Below are positions 55,164-63,722 of a stretch of DNA of 64,000 nt, piece after piece. Origin of the DNA: Pseudolactococcus piscium. Its GTDB lineage: Bacteria > Bacillota > Bacilli > Lactobacillales > Streptococcaceae. Under the pieces are notes generated by a model, which saw only the letters and a list, made by a program, of their open reading frames with translations, was not told the DNA's origin and made no database searches. The translations under genes and the position numbers were made by a program. Each line of letters opens with the position of its first letter. The first letter of the stretch is position 1. The stretch is taken from positions 29,030 to 93,029 of the forward strand of contig NZ_JXJW01000008.1 of the NCBI RefSeq assembly GCF_002441695.1. Direction: 5' to 3'.

Positions 55164-55177
55164 TGCAAACGTTTACA
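55164..55177 (-). promoter_or_regulatory. Catabolite-responsive element (cre) before the MFS gene
   Basis: TGTAAACGTTTGCA on the minus strand matches the lactococcal cre consensus WGWAARCGYTWWMA at 13 of 14 positions. It lies 22 nt before the ATG, probably downstream of the promoter, so CcpA would repress. Confidence 0.75.
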
Positions 55178-55248
55178 TGAATAATTTTAACATAGCCTAG
55201 TCTTATAAATAAGGTCGTATCAATCGACAAAAAGGGTATTTTCTGCCA

Positions 55249-55272
55249 ATTATCTATTAACAAGTAGATAAT
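55249..55272. promoter_or_regulatory. 8-bp inverted repeat between the araC-type gene and the MFS gene
   Basis: ATTATCTA (55249-55256) and TAGATAAT (55265-55272) form a perfect inverted repeat with an 8-nt spacer and no T-run. It may be an operator for the adjacent AraC-type regulator. Confidence 0.35.
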
Positions 55273-55296
55273 CTATAATAAGTTAGGTTATAGCCC

Positions 55297-56151
55297 TTAT
55301 TTTTTTCGATGATCCAATTGATATTTTTTAGGTGTTTGATGAAACACCGCCTCAAATAGTTTTCTAAAGGATTTTTCATTAGGAAATCCAGCCAAATCAG
55401 AGATCATCGCAATAGATAGGTCACTATCTAATAAGAGTAACTGCGCCTTATTAACGCGAAACAGTTGGACATACTTCATCACACTGATACCGATATTTTT
55501 TTTAAACAATTTGCTTAAGGTATTTTCTGATAAGTAAAATTTTTCTCCGATCAGTTTTACAGTCAAGGGCTCTTGATAATTTTCCTTAATATAGTCTATA
55601 ATAGGACGTATTTCTCCTAAATTTTCATGATGCAAGTTATAGTTAATCTGAATTTTTTCTCGAACAATCAAATGTTTACCTAGCAAATATATTAATTCAT
55701 ATACAATTTGTATGAGCTGTATGGCTAATAAGGATTTCGTCTCATGCGTAACTAACCTATAAAATTTTTCCAGTAATGCTGTTATTTCTGCTACACCTAC
55801 CATATCGTTGGTTGGAAAATTAGTAAACCTTACGAACTCAAAATCATCGATATATTTGTCAAATAGGTCATAAGGAATGAGAAGCGTTACACCTCTAACA
55901 TGTTTATCTGCGCCTGAAATACCACTATGTATTTCAGCAGAATTGACAACAGCAAACTCACCTGATTTGATTTGACGTGCATGATTATTTACAGTAAAAA
56001 TTTCAATGCCACCATCATGCATAAATGTTATTTCAATTGAGGCATGCCAGTGTGGTAAAACAGAATGTATCGTATAAGCAACATCATGGAGTAACCATTT
56101 GACAGGCACCAGTTCATTCGTATAGTTAATCAGTTCATGCTCAAAAGTCAT
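55297..56151 (-). CDS. AraC-family transcriptional regulator with cupin sensor domain
   Basis: 284 aa. An N-terminal cupin-like domain (HSVLPHWHASIEITFMHDG, then SGEFAVVNSAEIHS) probably binds a small ligand, likely a sugar. The C-terminal double helix-turn-helix has KLIGEKFYLSENTLSKLFKK and ISDLAGFPNEKSFRKLFEAV. AAGGAG precedes the ATG. By position it should control the MFS-esterase-ROK genes downstream on the same strand. Confidence 0.92.
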   Translation of the reverse strand: MTFEHELINYTNELVPVKWLLHDVAYTIHSVLPHWHASIEITFMHDGGIEIFTVNNHARQIKSGEFAVVNSAEIHSGISGADKHVRGVTLLIPYDLFDKYIDDFEFVRFTNFPTNDMVGVAEITALLEKFYRLVTHETKSLLAIQLIQIVYELIYLLGKHLIVREKIQINYNLHHENLGEIRPIIDYIKENYQEPLTVKLIGEKFYLSENTLSKLFKKNIGISVMKYVQLFRVNKAQLLLLDSDLSIAMISDLAGFPNEKSFRKLFEAVFHQTPKKYQLDHRKK

Positions 56152-56377
56152 GACTATCTCCTTTTTATTGGTAGGTTAAAACAAATTGATAGGTTTGACT
56201 GTCTGCCCAATAAATAATACGCATACTTTTAATATTGCTCATATCATCGTTGACTAGTCGAGACACCCTTTCTCATTAATAACTTTAACTATAATGTAAT
56301 ACGAATCATGGCAGATGTCAAGCACTGCTAGTACTAGTCCAACTGTGCAAGTTAATCATTGATTAGGCTATTCTCAT

Positions 56378-57127
56378 TTACTCATCGTGTGCTAAAATTT
56401 TCCGATCATTTAAAGGTTGAATTTTTCGATTATTATGAGCATAGAGCTTCTTAAAGGCATCGAGTTGCGCTTGAGAGACTTCTAATGGGGCTTTCATGAG
56501 ATACCACTCAACATTTTCGGTTAAGGGTGGTGTCGTGAGTGACCCTAGATAATGATAAAAACTTTTATTTTGTGGTATCATCTTATCAATATCAGTGATG
56601 GCATCTATTTTTTTGCTAGCCACATCAGCTAAAACTTCTTTAAATCCTAGATTCTCACGACCTGCTTTAAAAAATACACCAATAACAGCAATTCTGCCAT
56701 CTTGCGATTGGTTGACAAAGTGTGCTTCCAGTGGATAATGCTTGCCATCAACAGTGTGCTCACTTTCAGCATGAAAATGAAACTGTGTTAAGTTAAACTC
56801 TCGACCGTTGATCGTTGACTGCCCACTGTCTGTTACTTGAATACTATGGCCATTGTTTTCTGCCTTAGTTATTTTTTTACCAAAATTTAGCGTCATCTCG
56901 CCTTTATCTGGTGTCATGATGTCTACTTTTTTACTGTCGATATTGATAGGAGACTGCATCTTGCCAGATGCAAACTCCCAGTCTTCTTGCTTATCATAAT
57001 TAATTGCCTCATGGTGCGTTTTAACTGGTGTGCTTGCCTTTGCTTTATCCCCCTTTTCAGTCGCGTGACATGCTCCCAAAACAAGTATCAGTCCTAACAC
57101 AGCCACTAATTTCATACTTTTGTTCAT
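56378..57127 (-). CDS. Lipoprotein alpha-carbonic anhydrase
   Basis: About 249 aa from MNKSMKLVAV (a GTG two codons upstream is an alternative). The lipobox LVLGAC predicts a lipid-anchored extracellular enzyme. Alpha-class features are intact: SPINIDSKK, three zinc His in FHFHAESEH and LEAHFV, and SLTTPPLTENVEWYL. It interconverts CO2 and bicarbonate. Alone between araC and argB. Its bicarbonate role may relate to carbamoyl phosphate and arginine metabolism, which is only inferred. Confidence 0.93.
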   Translation of the reverse strand: MNKSMKLVAVLGLILVLGACHATEKGDKAKASTPVKTHHEAINYDKQEDWEFASGKMQSPINIDSKKVDIMTPDKGEMTLNFGKKITKAENNGHSIQVTDSGQSTINGREFNLTQFHFHAESEHTVDGKHYPLEAHFVNQSQDGRIAVIGVFFKAGRENLGFKEVLADVASKKIDAITDIDKMIPQNKSFYHYLGSLTTPPLTENVEWYLMKAPLEVSQAQLDAFKKLYAHNNRKIQPLNDRKILAHDE

Positions 57128-57265
57128 TTTCACTTTTTCCTTTTTATTTTTCAAATCATCCCATTTTAATGCCATCAAAATTAAATTACACCTATTTTTT
57201 AACTTACTTTTATTATAGTATGTTTAACTCTAGATGTAAATGATCTGCTGAATTTTTTAATGATA

Positions 57266-57300
57266 AAAAGAAAATAGTACATCACTGCACTATCTCTTTT
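57266..57300 (-). terminator. Terminator after argB (weak stem)
   Basis: ATAGT/ACTAT (57273-57277 with 57288-57292), followed by TTTTCTTTTT on the minus strand. Confidence 0.4.
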
Positions 57301-57349
57301 TTTGTTAAAAATGACTCTCTATAGTTCTCACATGGCCTACTAGAACAGA

Positions 57350-58228
57350 TTAATTTGTCAATCTGTCAAACTTTGCTAAGTCAAGATCATCTTTCTTGAT
57401 CAGCGTACCAAAGCCTTCCGTTGTGAATAATTCTAGAATCAAGGAATGTTGCATACGACCGTCTAATAGCACAGCTTCACTCAAGCCATTTTGCATGGCG
57501 TATTGGATAGCTTCCAGTTTTGGAATCATCCCACCTGTGATCTTACCCGCAGCGATTAGTTGTTCAATAGTTGATAGACTTGTTTCTACTAAAAATGAAC
57601 TTTCATCAGGATAGTCAGCATAAAGACCACGCACATCAGAGAGTAAGATAAAACGCTCAGCCTGTAGTTCTCCTGCAATTCGACTGGCAGCTGTATCTGC
57701 ATTGACATTATAAATCTCACCTGCCGCATCGACACCTGCTGTTGCAATCACTGGAATCGCTGATGTTTTGGCAATCCGTTCAATAATTTCAGTATTAATT
57801 TTCGTGATTTTCCCAACATAGCCCAATTCCTCAGACAGCTGTTCAACTTCAATCATCCGACCATCGATACCCGAAATCCCAATCGCGTCACCACCCAGAC
57901 GTTGGATGTCACGGACGAGACTTTTGTTGACCATACCAGACAAGGCTGCTAAAGCAAGCTCTGCCGTTGCTTTATCCGTATAGCGCAGACCACCGATAAA
58001 CTTGGAGGGCATATCGTATTTTTCCAGCATTTCACTGATGGCTGGTCCACCGCCATGGACCAAAACGACGTTGATCCCCATTGTTTTCAGAAGTAGGATA
58101 TCACTTAGGACAGACTGTTTGATCGTTTCATCCGTCATGGCATTGCCGCCATATTTGATGACAACTGTCTGACCTTGATATTTGAGCATGAAGGGCAGGG
58201 CAGCTGTCAGTGTTTCAGGCATATTCAT
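57350..58228 (-). CDS. argB: Acetylglutamate kinase
   Basis: 292-aa amino acid kinase phosphorylating N-acetylglutamate. Motifs: VVIKYGGNAM, VLVHGGGPAISEML, the GLRYTDKAT segment, NADTAASRIAGEL and KITGGMIPKLEA. GGAGG lies 7 nt before the ATG, inside argD (4-bp overlap). Whether it is arginine-inhibited cannot be judged with certainty; no long N-terminal helix is seen, which favours an insensitive dimeric type. Last gene of argCJDB. Confidence 0.95.
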   Translation of the reverse strand: MNMPETLTAALPFMLKYQGQTVVIKYGGNAMTDETIKQSVLSDILLLKTMGINVVLVHGGGPAISEMLEKYDMPSKFIGGLRYTDKATAELALAALSGMVNKSLVRDIQRLGGDAIGISGIDGRMIEVEQLSEELGYVGKITKINTEIIERIAKTSAIPVIATAGVDAAGEIYNVNADTAASRIAGELQAERFILLSDVRGLYADYPDESSFLVETSLSTIEQLIAAGKITGGMIPKLEAIQYAMQNGLSEAVLLDGRMQHSLILELFTTEGFGTLIKKDDLDLAKFDRLTN

Positions 58229-59361
58229 AAAATCGCCTCCAAAATGGCAACACCATCAGCCAACTGCGCTTGACTCATAACGAGTGGCGGTAACAATCTG
58301 ATGACATCATGGCCAGCTGATAAAACGAGCAAGCCATGTGCCCTTGCAGCTGCCAAAACGGTAGCCACTTGATCGCCATCTCTTAATTCAATCCCAACCA
58401 TCAAGCCGAGTTGTCTGATGGCTACGACACTTGTTTTCGTGGCCAGTTTATCAGCTAGTTCAGCACCTAGAAAGGCTACTTTTTCAGTGACCTCAGCCAA
58501 AAATGGTGCTTGCGTTATCTCCTCTAAGACGGCCTTGGCGCTTGCCATAGCAATCGGATTACCACCAAAAGTCGAGCCATGTTTCCCAGCACTAAAGGCT
58601 GTTGCATACTCTGCTTTGGCTAACATGACACCGATAGGTAGGCCATTGCCTAATCCTTTGGCTGAGGTAATGATATCTGGTTCAAGACCAAAGTGTTCAA
58701 AGCCAAATAATTTACCAGTTCGACCATTGCCAGTCTGCACCTCATCAACAATCAGCAAAATCCCCTGTTTTTGAAAGGCTTTTAAGCTTTCCGAAAATGC
58801 TTGCGTGATAGGTGTCACACCGCCCTCACCTTGGACGATTTCAAAAATGATTGCCCCAGTATTATCCGTTACAGCGGCTGAAAGACTTTCGATATCATTA
58901 TAAACTGCCTTAGTAAAGCCTGGCACTAGGGGCGTAAACCCTTTTTGAATCTTATCTTGCATGGTCGCAGACATCGCCCCAAAAGTCCGACCATGAAAAC
59001 CATCCTCAAATGCTAAGATCGTCGTATCAGGCTTAAGCAACCGGGCTAATTTAAGCGCTGCTTCATTTGCTTCTGCACCAGAATTGGCAAAAAACGCTTT
59101 ATAGCTTCCCTCATAGTCAAGATAGGCTGCAACCTCTTCTTGTAACGGGTTTTCATATAAATTGGATAGATGCGGTATGGCATCTACTTGTGCCTTAACT
59201 GCCGCCTTACCAGCCTCAAAGGAATAGCCCAGGTTCATGACACCGATACCACTTGTAAAATCTAGGTACTGCTTACCAGTTTGGTCATAGAGGTAAACAC
59301 CTTCCCCGTGGGTAAATGTCATGGGAATTCTCTTCCCATAGTTTTCTAGTAAATGTGTCAT
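58225..59361 (-). CDS. argD: Acetylornithine aminotransferase
   Basis: 378-aa PLP-dependent class III aminotransferase. Motifs: LDFTSGIGVMNLGYS, FFANSGAEANEAALK, FEDGFHGRTFGAM, LLIVDEVQTGNGRTG and the PLP Lys in TSAKGLGNGLPIGVM. Makes N-acetylornithine from its semialdehyde. AGGGAG precedes the ATG. Lies between argJ and argB. Confidence 0.95.
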   Translation of the reverse strand: MTHLLENYGKRIPMTFTHGEGVYLYDQTGKQYLDFTSGIGVMNLGYSFEAGKAAVKAQVDAIPHLSNLYENPLQEEVAAYLDYEGSYKAFFANSGAEANEAALKLARLLKPDTTILAFEDGFHGRTFGAMSATMQDKIQKGFTPLVPGFTKAVYNDIESLSAAVTDNTGAIIFEIVQGEGGVTPITQAFSESLKAFQKQGILLIVDEVQTGNGRTGKLFGFEHFGLEPDIITSAKGLGNGLPIGVMLAKAEYATAFSAGKHGSTFGGNPIAMASAKAVLEEITQAPFLAEVTEKVAFLGAELADKLATKTSVVAIRQLGLMVGIELRDGDQVATVLAAARAHGLLVLSAGHDVIRLLPPLVMSQAQLADGVAILEAIL

Positions 59362-59399
59362 CTGAAACTCCCTATCTAGCCGACTAGCGACATCTCTTA

Positions 59400-60599
59400 T
59401 CAGCTATGGTAGAGAGCATTGATTTCAACATACTTATAAGTCAAATCACAGCCCCACGCTGTTCCAGTTTTATCGCCCTGATTTAAATCTGCTTCAATCA
59501 GGACGTTCTTTTCCTTAAGTTTCTCAGATAACTCTGCTTGATCAAAATCAACCGCTGTCGAATGAAGCAAAACAAGATCGCCTTGTATGGTTAATTCGAT
59601 ATCTGGCACCTCAAACGGCGCCACTTGACCGATAGCTGAGATCACACGACCCCAGTTAGGATCAGCACCAAAGATGGCCGTTTTAACTAGACTAGAACCG
59701 ACGATATGTTTGGCAATCATCCGTGCTGTCAATTCATCTGGCGCACCTGTTACTGTCACTTCTATCAGTTTGGTAGCGCCTTCGCCATCAGCTGCGATCT
59801 GTTTTGCCATGGTTTGACATACTGTCGCTAAGACTGACTTGAAGGTCAGGTAATCCTCTGAACCAGCGATAAGTTCAGCATTTTCAGCCATGCCATTGGC
59901 CAAAACAAGTACTGTATCATTGGTCGAAGTATCGCCATCAACCGTGATTTGATTAAAGGTTGTTTCGATGATTTCTGAAAGGGTTTCTTGGAGTAGCGGT
60001 TGTGCGATATTAACATCGGTCGTAATGAAGGCAAGCATGGTTGCCATGTTGGGATGAATCATCCCTGACCCCTTACATACACCCGCAACAGTAACGGTTT
60101 GGCCACCAAGTTCGACTTGATAAGCTACTTCTTTTTCGACCAAATCAGTCGTTAAAATCGCTTGCGCAAAACCAGCCGCATGGCCATTTTCTGCTGATAA
60201 CTTGCTAATGCCTAGGGCAATCTTATCCATCGGTAGTTGTCTACCGATAACACCAGTCGAGCAAACCGCAACATGACCAGGCGCCAAACCAAACTTGTCA
60301 GCCAGGAGACGTTGCGTCTTTTTAGCATTGTTCATTCCGACTTCACCTGTCACCGCATTGGCAATAGCTGAGTTTGTAATGATCGCTTGGGCTACACCAC
60401 CCGCAACCACTTCTTTATCCAGAATAACGGGAGCTGCTGCCACTTTATTTGTCGTGAAGACACCCGCAACTGCTGCGGGAACTTGAGATAAAATCATCCC
60501 TAAATCTAGTTTTTGAAATTTCAGTTCTGCGTGTGTGGCATCTGCTGTAAACCCCTTTGGTGATGCAATATTGCCTGTAATTTGTTTAAATTTAGTCAT
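59400..60599 (-). CDS. argJ: Bifunctional ornithine acetyltransferase/N-acetylglutamate synthase
   Basis: 399-aa self-cleaving enzyme transferring acetyl from acetylornithine to glutamate, making the pathway cyclic. The cleavage site lies in IHPNMATMLAF, before the Thr. FTTNKVAAAPV and DPNWGRVISAIG are other family segments. Its ATG follows the argC stop with no gap and no ribosome site, so it depends on coupling to argC. Confidence 0.95.
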   Translation of the reverse strand: MTKFKQITGNIASPKGFTADATHAELKFQKLDLGMILSQVPAAVAGVFTTNKVAAAPVILDKEVVAGGVAQAIITNSAIANAVTGEVGMNNAKKTQRLLADKFGLAPGHVAVCSTGVIGRQLPMDKIALGISKLSAENGHAAGFAQAILTTDLVEKEVAYQVELGGQTVTVAGVCKGSGMIHPNMATMLAFITTDVNIAQPLLQETLSEIIETTFNQITVDGDTSTNDTVLVLANGMAENAELIAGSEDYLTFKSVLATVCQTMAKQIAADGEGATKLIEVTVTGAPDELTARMIAKHIVGSSLVKTAIFGADPNWGRVISAIGQVAPFEVPDIELTIQGDLVLLHSTAVDFDQAELSEKLKEKNVLIEADLNQGDKTGTAWGCDLTYKYVEINALYHS

Positions 60600-61637
60600 T
60601 TATAAAATCGGTACAAGATCAAGCCCAGATTTTTCATCAAAGTTGAAAACCTGATTCATATTTTGAATGGCTTGTCCCGCCGCTCCTTTCACGAGATTGT
60701 CGATAACGGTCACGACCGTTAAAGTATGTGTTAAATCATTATAGCCGAGGCCGATGTCAGTAAAGTTAGTCCCAACGACACTATGTAAATCTGGTAGATG
60801 ACCAGCAGTAAATACCCTAACAAAATAACTACCAGCGTAAGTCTGCTCATAAGCTTTCACCACCTGTTCAAAGCTAACACCAGGTGCTAGTTTGGCATAG
60901 GTCGATACAAAAATCCCCCGGTTAACCGGAATTAGGGAAGTCGTAAACTGAATCGGAAGCGTCTTATCCTGCCATGATTTTAGTTTATTGACGATTTCTG
61001 GAATATGTTGATGCTGGTTTAACTTATACATGGTGACATTTTCATTAGCTGTCACAAAATGACTACTGTCACTGAGTTTTTTACCAGCCCCTGATAGGCC
61101 TGACTTGGCATCCACGATGACACTATCATACTGAATTAAATCCGCCTGATATAACGGGGCTAGACTTAAGAGAGTTGCTGTTGCATAGCAACCAGGATTT
61201 GAGATGTAGGGTTGTCTAGGCTTATCAAAATCAGCTAAGACATAGTCAGCTTTGGCTAAAAGATCAGCGTGACTAGCTGCTCGACCATACCATTTTTCAT
61301 ACTGTGCAGGATCCTGCAAGCGGAAATCGCCAGACAAGTCTACTACTGGAAAACCAGATTGGATAAAATCACTTGCATGAGTTGCTGCTATACCAGCTGG
61401 TGTGGCAAAGAAAACTAAATCCGATGTTGCCATGATCTCACTAGCTGAAAAGGCCTTGACCCTTAAGTTTGCATAGGCTTTAAATTGTCGGAGCTTTGGT
61501 ACTAAATCTACAAGCTTACTGCCAATCGTTGACGTCCCATAGACGCTAATCACCTCTGCATCTGGATGAGCATGGAGTAACCTGAGCAACTCCAATCCAG
61601 AATAACCTGAAATCCCAATAATCGCTATTTTTTTCAT
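60600..61637 (-). CDS. argC: N-acetyl-gamma-glutamyl-phosphate reductase
   Basis: 345-aa NADPH-dependent reductase. N-terminal IGISGYSGLELLRLL binds NADPH, the catalytic Cys is in ISNPGCYATAT, and SGLSGAGKK follows. AGAGG lies 8 nt before the ATG. First gene of the operon; the promoter TTGACA-17-TAATAT and ArgR-like boxes lie upstream. Confidence 0.95.
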   Translation of the reverse strand: MKKIAIIGISGYSGLELLRLLHAHPDAEVISVYGTSTIGSKLVDLVPKLRQFKAYANLRVKAFSASEIMATSDLVFFATPAGIAATHASDFIQSGFPVVDLSGDFRLQDPAQYEKWYGRAASHADLLAKADYVLADFDKPRQPYISNPGCYATATLLSLAPLYQADLIQYDSVIVDAKSGLSGAGKKLSDSSHFVTANENVTMYKLNQHQHIPEIVNKLKSWQDKTLPIQFTTSLIPVNRGIFVSTYAKLAPGVSFEQVVKAYEQTYAGSYFVRVFTAGHLPDLHSVVGTNFTDIGLGYNDLTHTLTVVTVIDNLVKGAAGQAIQNMNQVFNFDEKSGLDLVPIL

Positions 61638-61651
61638 ATACTTATCCTCTA

Positions 61652-61669
61652 ATTGAATATATATACAAT
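61652..61669 (-). promoter_or_regulatory. ArgR-box-like palindrome at the argC start
   Basis: ATTGAATATATATACAAT is an imperfect 18-bp palindrome of the ARG-box type. It lies just downstream of the -10 box, in a position to repress. Confidence 0.55.
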
Positions 61670-61696
61670 ATTAATGTATAATATTACATTTGTCAA
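61668..61696 (-). promoter_or_regulatory. Promoter of argCJDB
   Basis: A perfect TTGACA (61691-61696), a 17-nt spacer and TAATAT (61668-61673) on the minus strand. Two TATGCA half-sites (61702-61717) lie just upstream of the -35 and may be a second ArgR site. Confidence 0.7.
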
Positions 61697-61863
61697 GACA
61701 TATATGCAAAATTATGCAAAAAAATATAAGGATATTGCCATTTTATTCATATTTTTTGCTTATTATCCATCTGTTGTTCGAAAGTACACCCTTACCAATC
61801 ATTCTATTTATCAAGTTAATCAAAAAAGCCATCTCAGGCTTTCTTCTAGCATGTCACGAGTCT

Positions 61864-62520
61864 TTATGCTTTTTCATCTTCTTTCAAAAGACGATAAGCG
61901 AGTAAAGCATATAAAATAGCAAAGCAAATACCGGCTATCTTAGCAGGCAAGGAGGGAATATAGATGACCTGAACTGTTTTGAAATAAGTGTTTATCAAGA
62001 CAAATATGATGATGAGAACACAAACATAAGCAACACCTATTAGATTAGATAACATACTATTTTTCATCATGTATAGTTTTATCATATATTTAAAAAAACA
62101 TGCTGCTCCTAAGAGGTAGGTAATGCCACCCAGTACATAGACTAGCCATGATATCCCTAGTGGAGCAGAAGAAAACCAGTTAATACTTGAAAAATATAAC
62201 CAGAAGATGATAGAGATACCTGTAAACCAAATTACCCTTCTTAGCTCCAGAGGTGAAATTTTAGCTAACTTTTTGAGTAATGTTTTTGCTAAGTCTTCAG
62301 CAGAAACACCAAAATATGACAAGGCAGTTTGTCCACCACACTGGGCATCAAATAAATCTAGTAAGAGATTATAAGTCATTTCTAATATCGCAGTTTCATC
62401 ATATTTAAAGCTGCCATGAATTAGTATTTCGTCATAAAACGACTTAAAATATACTTGATTCTCTTGGTTCAATTTTTCTTGAATCTCTCTTATTCCTGCC
62501 CTGTACTGTTCACTTTTCAT
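61864..62520 (-). CDS. Membrane protein of the padR operon, paralog 2
   Basis: 218 aa. A cytoplasmic N-terminal helical region (about 1-85), including YNLLLDLFDAQCGGQTALSYFG, precedes four membrane segments (about 95-210). The N-terminal region resembles that of the DUF1129-type proteins often paired with PadR regulators, but I am not certain. It overlaps the upstream paralog by 11 bp and shares its layout, so the two probably arose by tandem duplication and may work as a pair. Confidence 0.7.
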   Translation of the reverse strand: MKSEQYRAGIREIQEKLNQENQVYFKSFYDEILIHGSFKYDETAILEMTYNLLLDLFDAQCGGQTALSYFGVSAEDLAKTLLKKLAKISPLELRRVIWFTGISIIFWLYFSSINWFSSAPLGISWLVYVLGGITYLLGAACFFKYMIKLYMMKNSMLSNLIGVAYVCVLIIIFVLINTYFKTVQVIYIPSLPAKIAGICFAILYALLAYRLLKEDEKA

Positions 62521-63190
62521 CCTGACACGCTTTCTGTTTTTTATCGTTATTAACTAATTTAGCAAGTACCAGTATATTGCAAATGCCACCAACGATGACA
62601 ATCGTCCGGCCAATCATAATAGGAACTGAAATCAGCGTCATGCTTGTCAGATATTTTATCGCAAAAATACCTGCTGTCATAAATGCACTACAGTACAACC
62701 ACAAAATGAGATAGCCCAATACTTTACTTTTTAATTTAATTTGTAGGGTAAAGACTTTTAAAATAAAGCCGACAAATAGAAGGGTCAAAGCAAACATAAC
62801 CAAGATATAGACTAAAGAAAGTTTTGTGTCTGCTGAACTTATCCAGGATACTCGGGATGTAAGTATTCCCAAAATAACCAGCAAGCTACCCAAAAGCATA
62901 TACTTAAGCTGTGATTGAGGCGACAATTTTTTCATATTTACCACTAAATTTTTACCTAGATCATCAGGAGAGCTACCAAATAATTGCCAAGCTGTCATGC
63001 CATCTTTTTGTGCATCGACTAAATCTAATAAGTAATTATAGCTATTTTGATTGAGATCTACTTCACTATAGCGTATGCCATGAAGTTGTAAACTTTCATA
63101 AAAATCGTCAAAATACTGAAGATTTTCTGCTGATAGGTGTTGTTTCAACTGTTTGATTTCTTTACGATAAGTGGTTGCGTGCTGTCTCAT
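62510..63190 (-). CDS. Membrane protein of the padR operon, paralog 1
   Basis: 226 aa from MRQHATTYRKE; GGAGG stands 8 nt before this ATG, while an upstream ATG at 63205 contains that ribosome site. The N-terminal region has YNYLLDLVDAQKDGMTAWQLFG, closely matching paralog 2, and four membrane segments follow. The start overlaps the padR stop in an ATGA arrangement. Function unknown; similar PadR-linked pairs respond to envelope stress in other Firmicutes. Confidence 0.72.
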   Translation of the reverse strand: MRQHATTYRKEIKQLKQHLSAENLQYFDDFYESLQLHGIRYSEVDLNQNSYNYLLDLVDAQKDGMTAWQLFGSSPDDLGKNLVVNMKKLSPQSQLKYMLLGSLLVILGILTSRVSWISSADTKLSLVYILVMFALTLLFVGFILKVFTLQIKLKSKVLGYLILWLYCSAFMTAGIFAIKYLTSMTLISVPIMIGRTIVIVGGICNILVLAKLVNNDKKQKACQDEK

Positions 63191-63519
63191 TTTTCTTCCT
63201 CCCATAAGTTTGTTACTTTAGTCGTCAGTCTTTCAAAATCATCCCAGAAAATAGCTAATGTCTCCACCCCTTTTGCTGTCACTTGAAAATATTTTCGATC
63301 TGGCCCTTCTGCTGATTTCTTGGTTACACTTGAGACATCTCCATTTTTTTCTAACTTTTGCAAAATCGGATAGATTGTTCCTCCTACCGCCGTTTCAAAA
63401 CCAGCAACTTTGAGTTTTTGAATCAGCTCATAACCATAAACCTCACCATTGGCAATAATACGCAAGACACACCCATCTAAAATGCCCTTTAACATCTGTG
63501 ATTCTCTGATAATGATCAC
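63187..63519 (-). CDS. PadR-family transcriptional repressor
   Basis: About 110 aa. Winged-helix domain with LKGILDGCVLRIIANGEVYGYELIQKL in two helices, GGTIYPILQKLEKNGDV as recognition helix and wing, and GPDRKYFQVTAKG. The start is ambiguous: a GTG at 63519 lies inside a GAGGTGATC ribosome site, and ATG 63495 is too far from it (see findings). It heads an operon with two membrane proteins and faces repeated AACTAGTA sites, which suggests autoregulation. Confidence 0.88.
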   Translation of the reverse strand: MIIIRESQMLKGILDGCVLRIIANGEVYGYELIQKLKVAGFETAVGGTIYPILQKLEKNGDVSSVTKKSAEGPDRKYFQVTAKGVETLAIFWDDFERLTTKVTNLWEEEK

Positions 63520-63538
63520 CTCACTATATTGTTTTACT

Positions 63539-63592
63539 AACTAGTATAAGATTAGTATAGCACTTTTTACTAGTTTGTAAAGCTAACTAGTA
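63539..63592 (-). promoter_or_regulatory. padR promoter with AACTAGTA operator repeats
   Basis: TTTACA (63576-63581), a 16-nt spacer and TATACT (63554-63559) on the minus strand. TACTAGTT (63568-63575) and AACTAGTA (63585-63592) form a perfect inverted repeat whose 9-nt centre holds the -35 box. A third AACTAGTA is at 63539-63546. Confidence 0.65.
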
Positions 63593-63722
63593 AAAAAAAC
63601 AAGAAAGCCATCCAAAGACAACTTTTTCTATTATTATTTAACTCATCTTACTCAGTTTCGCCATACCTTGATGCAGACTACATTGATAGTCAAATCAATT
63701 TAAGCTACTGCTATCTTATGGC

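Noticed and set aside
61653..61919. Plus-strand frames of 71-88 codons upstream of argC
   Set aside because: They overlap the argC promoter and ArgR-like boxes and run antisense into the next gene; no coding signature.
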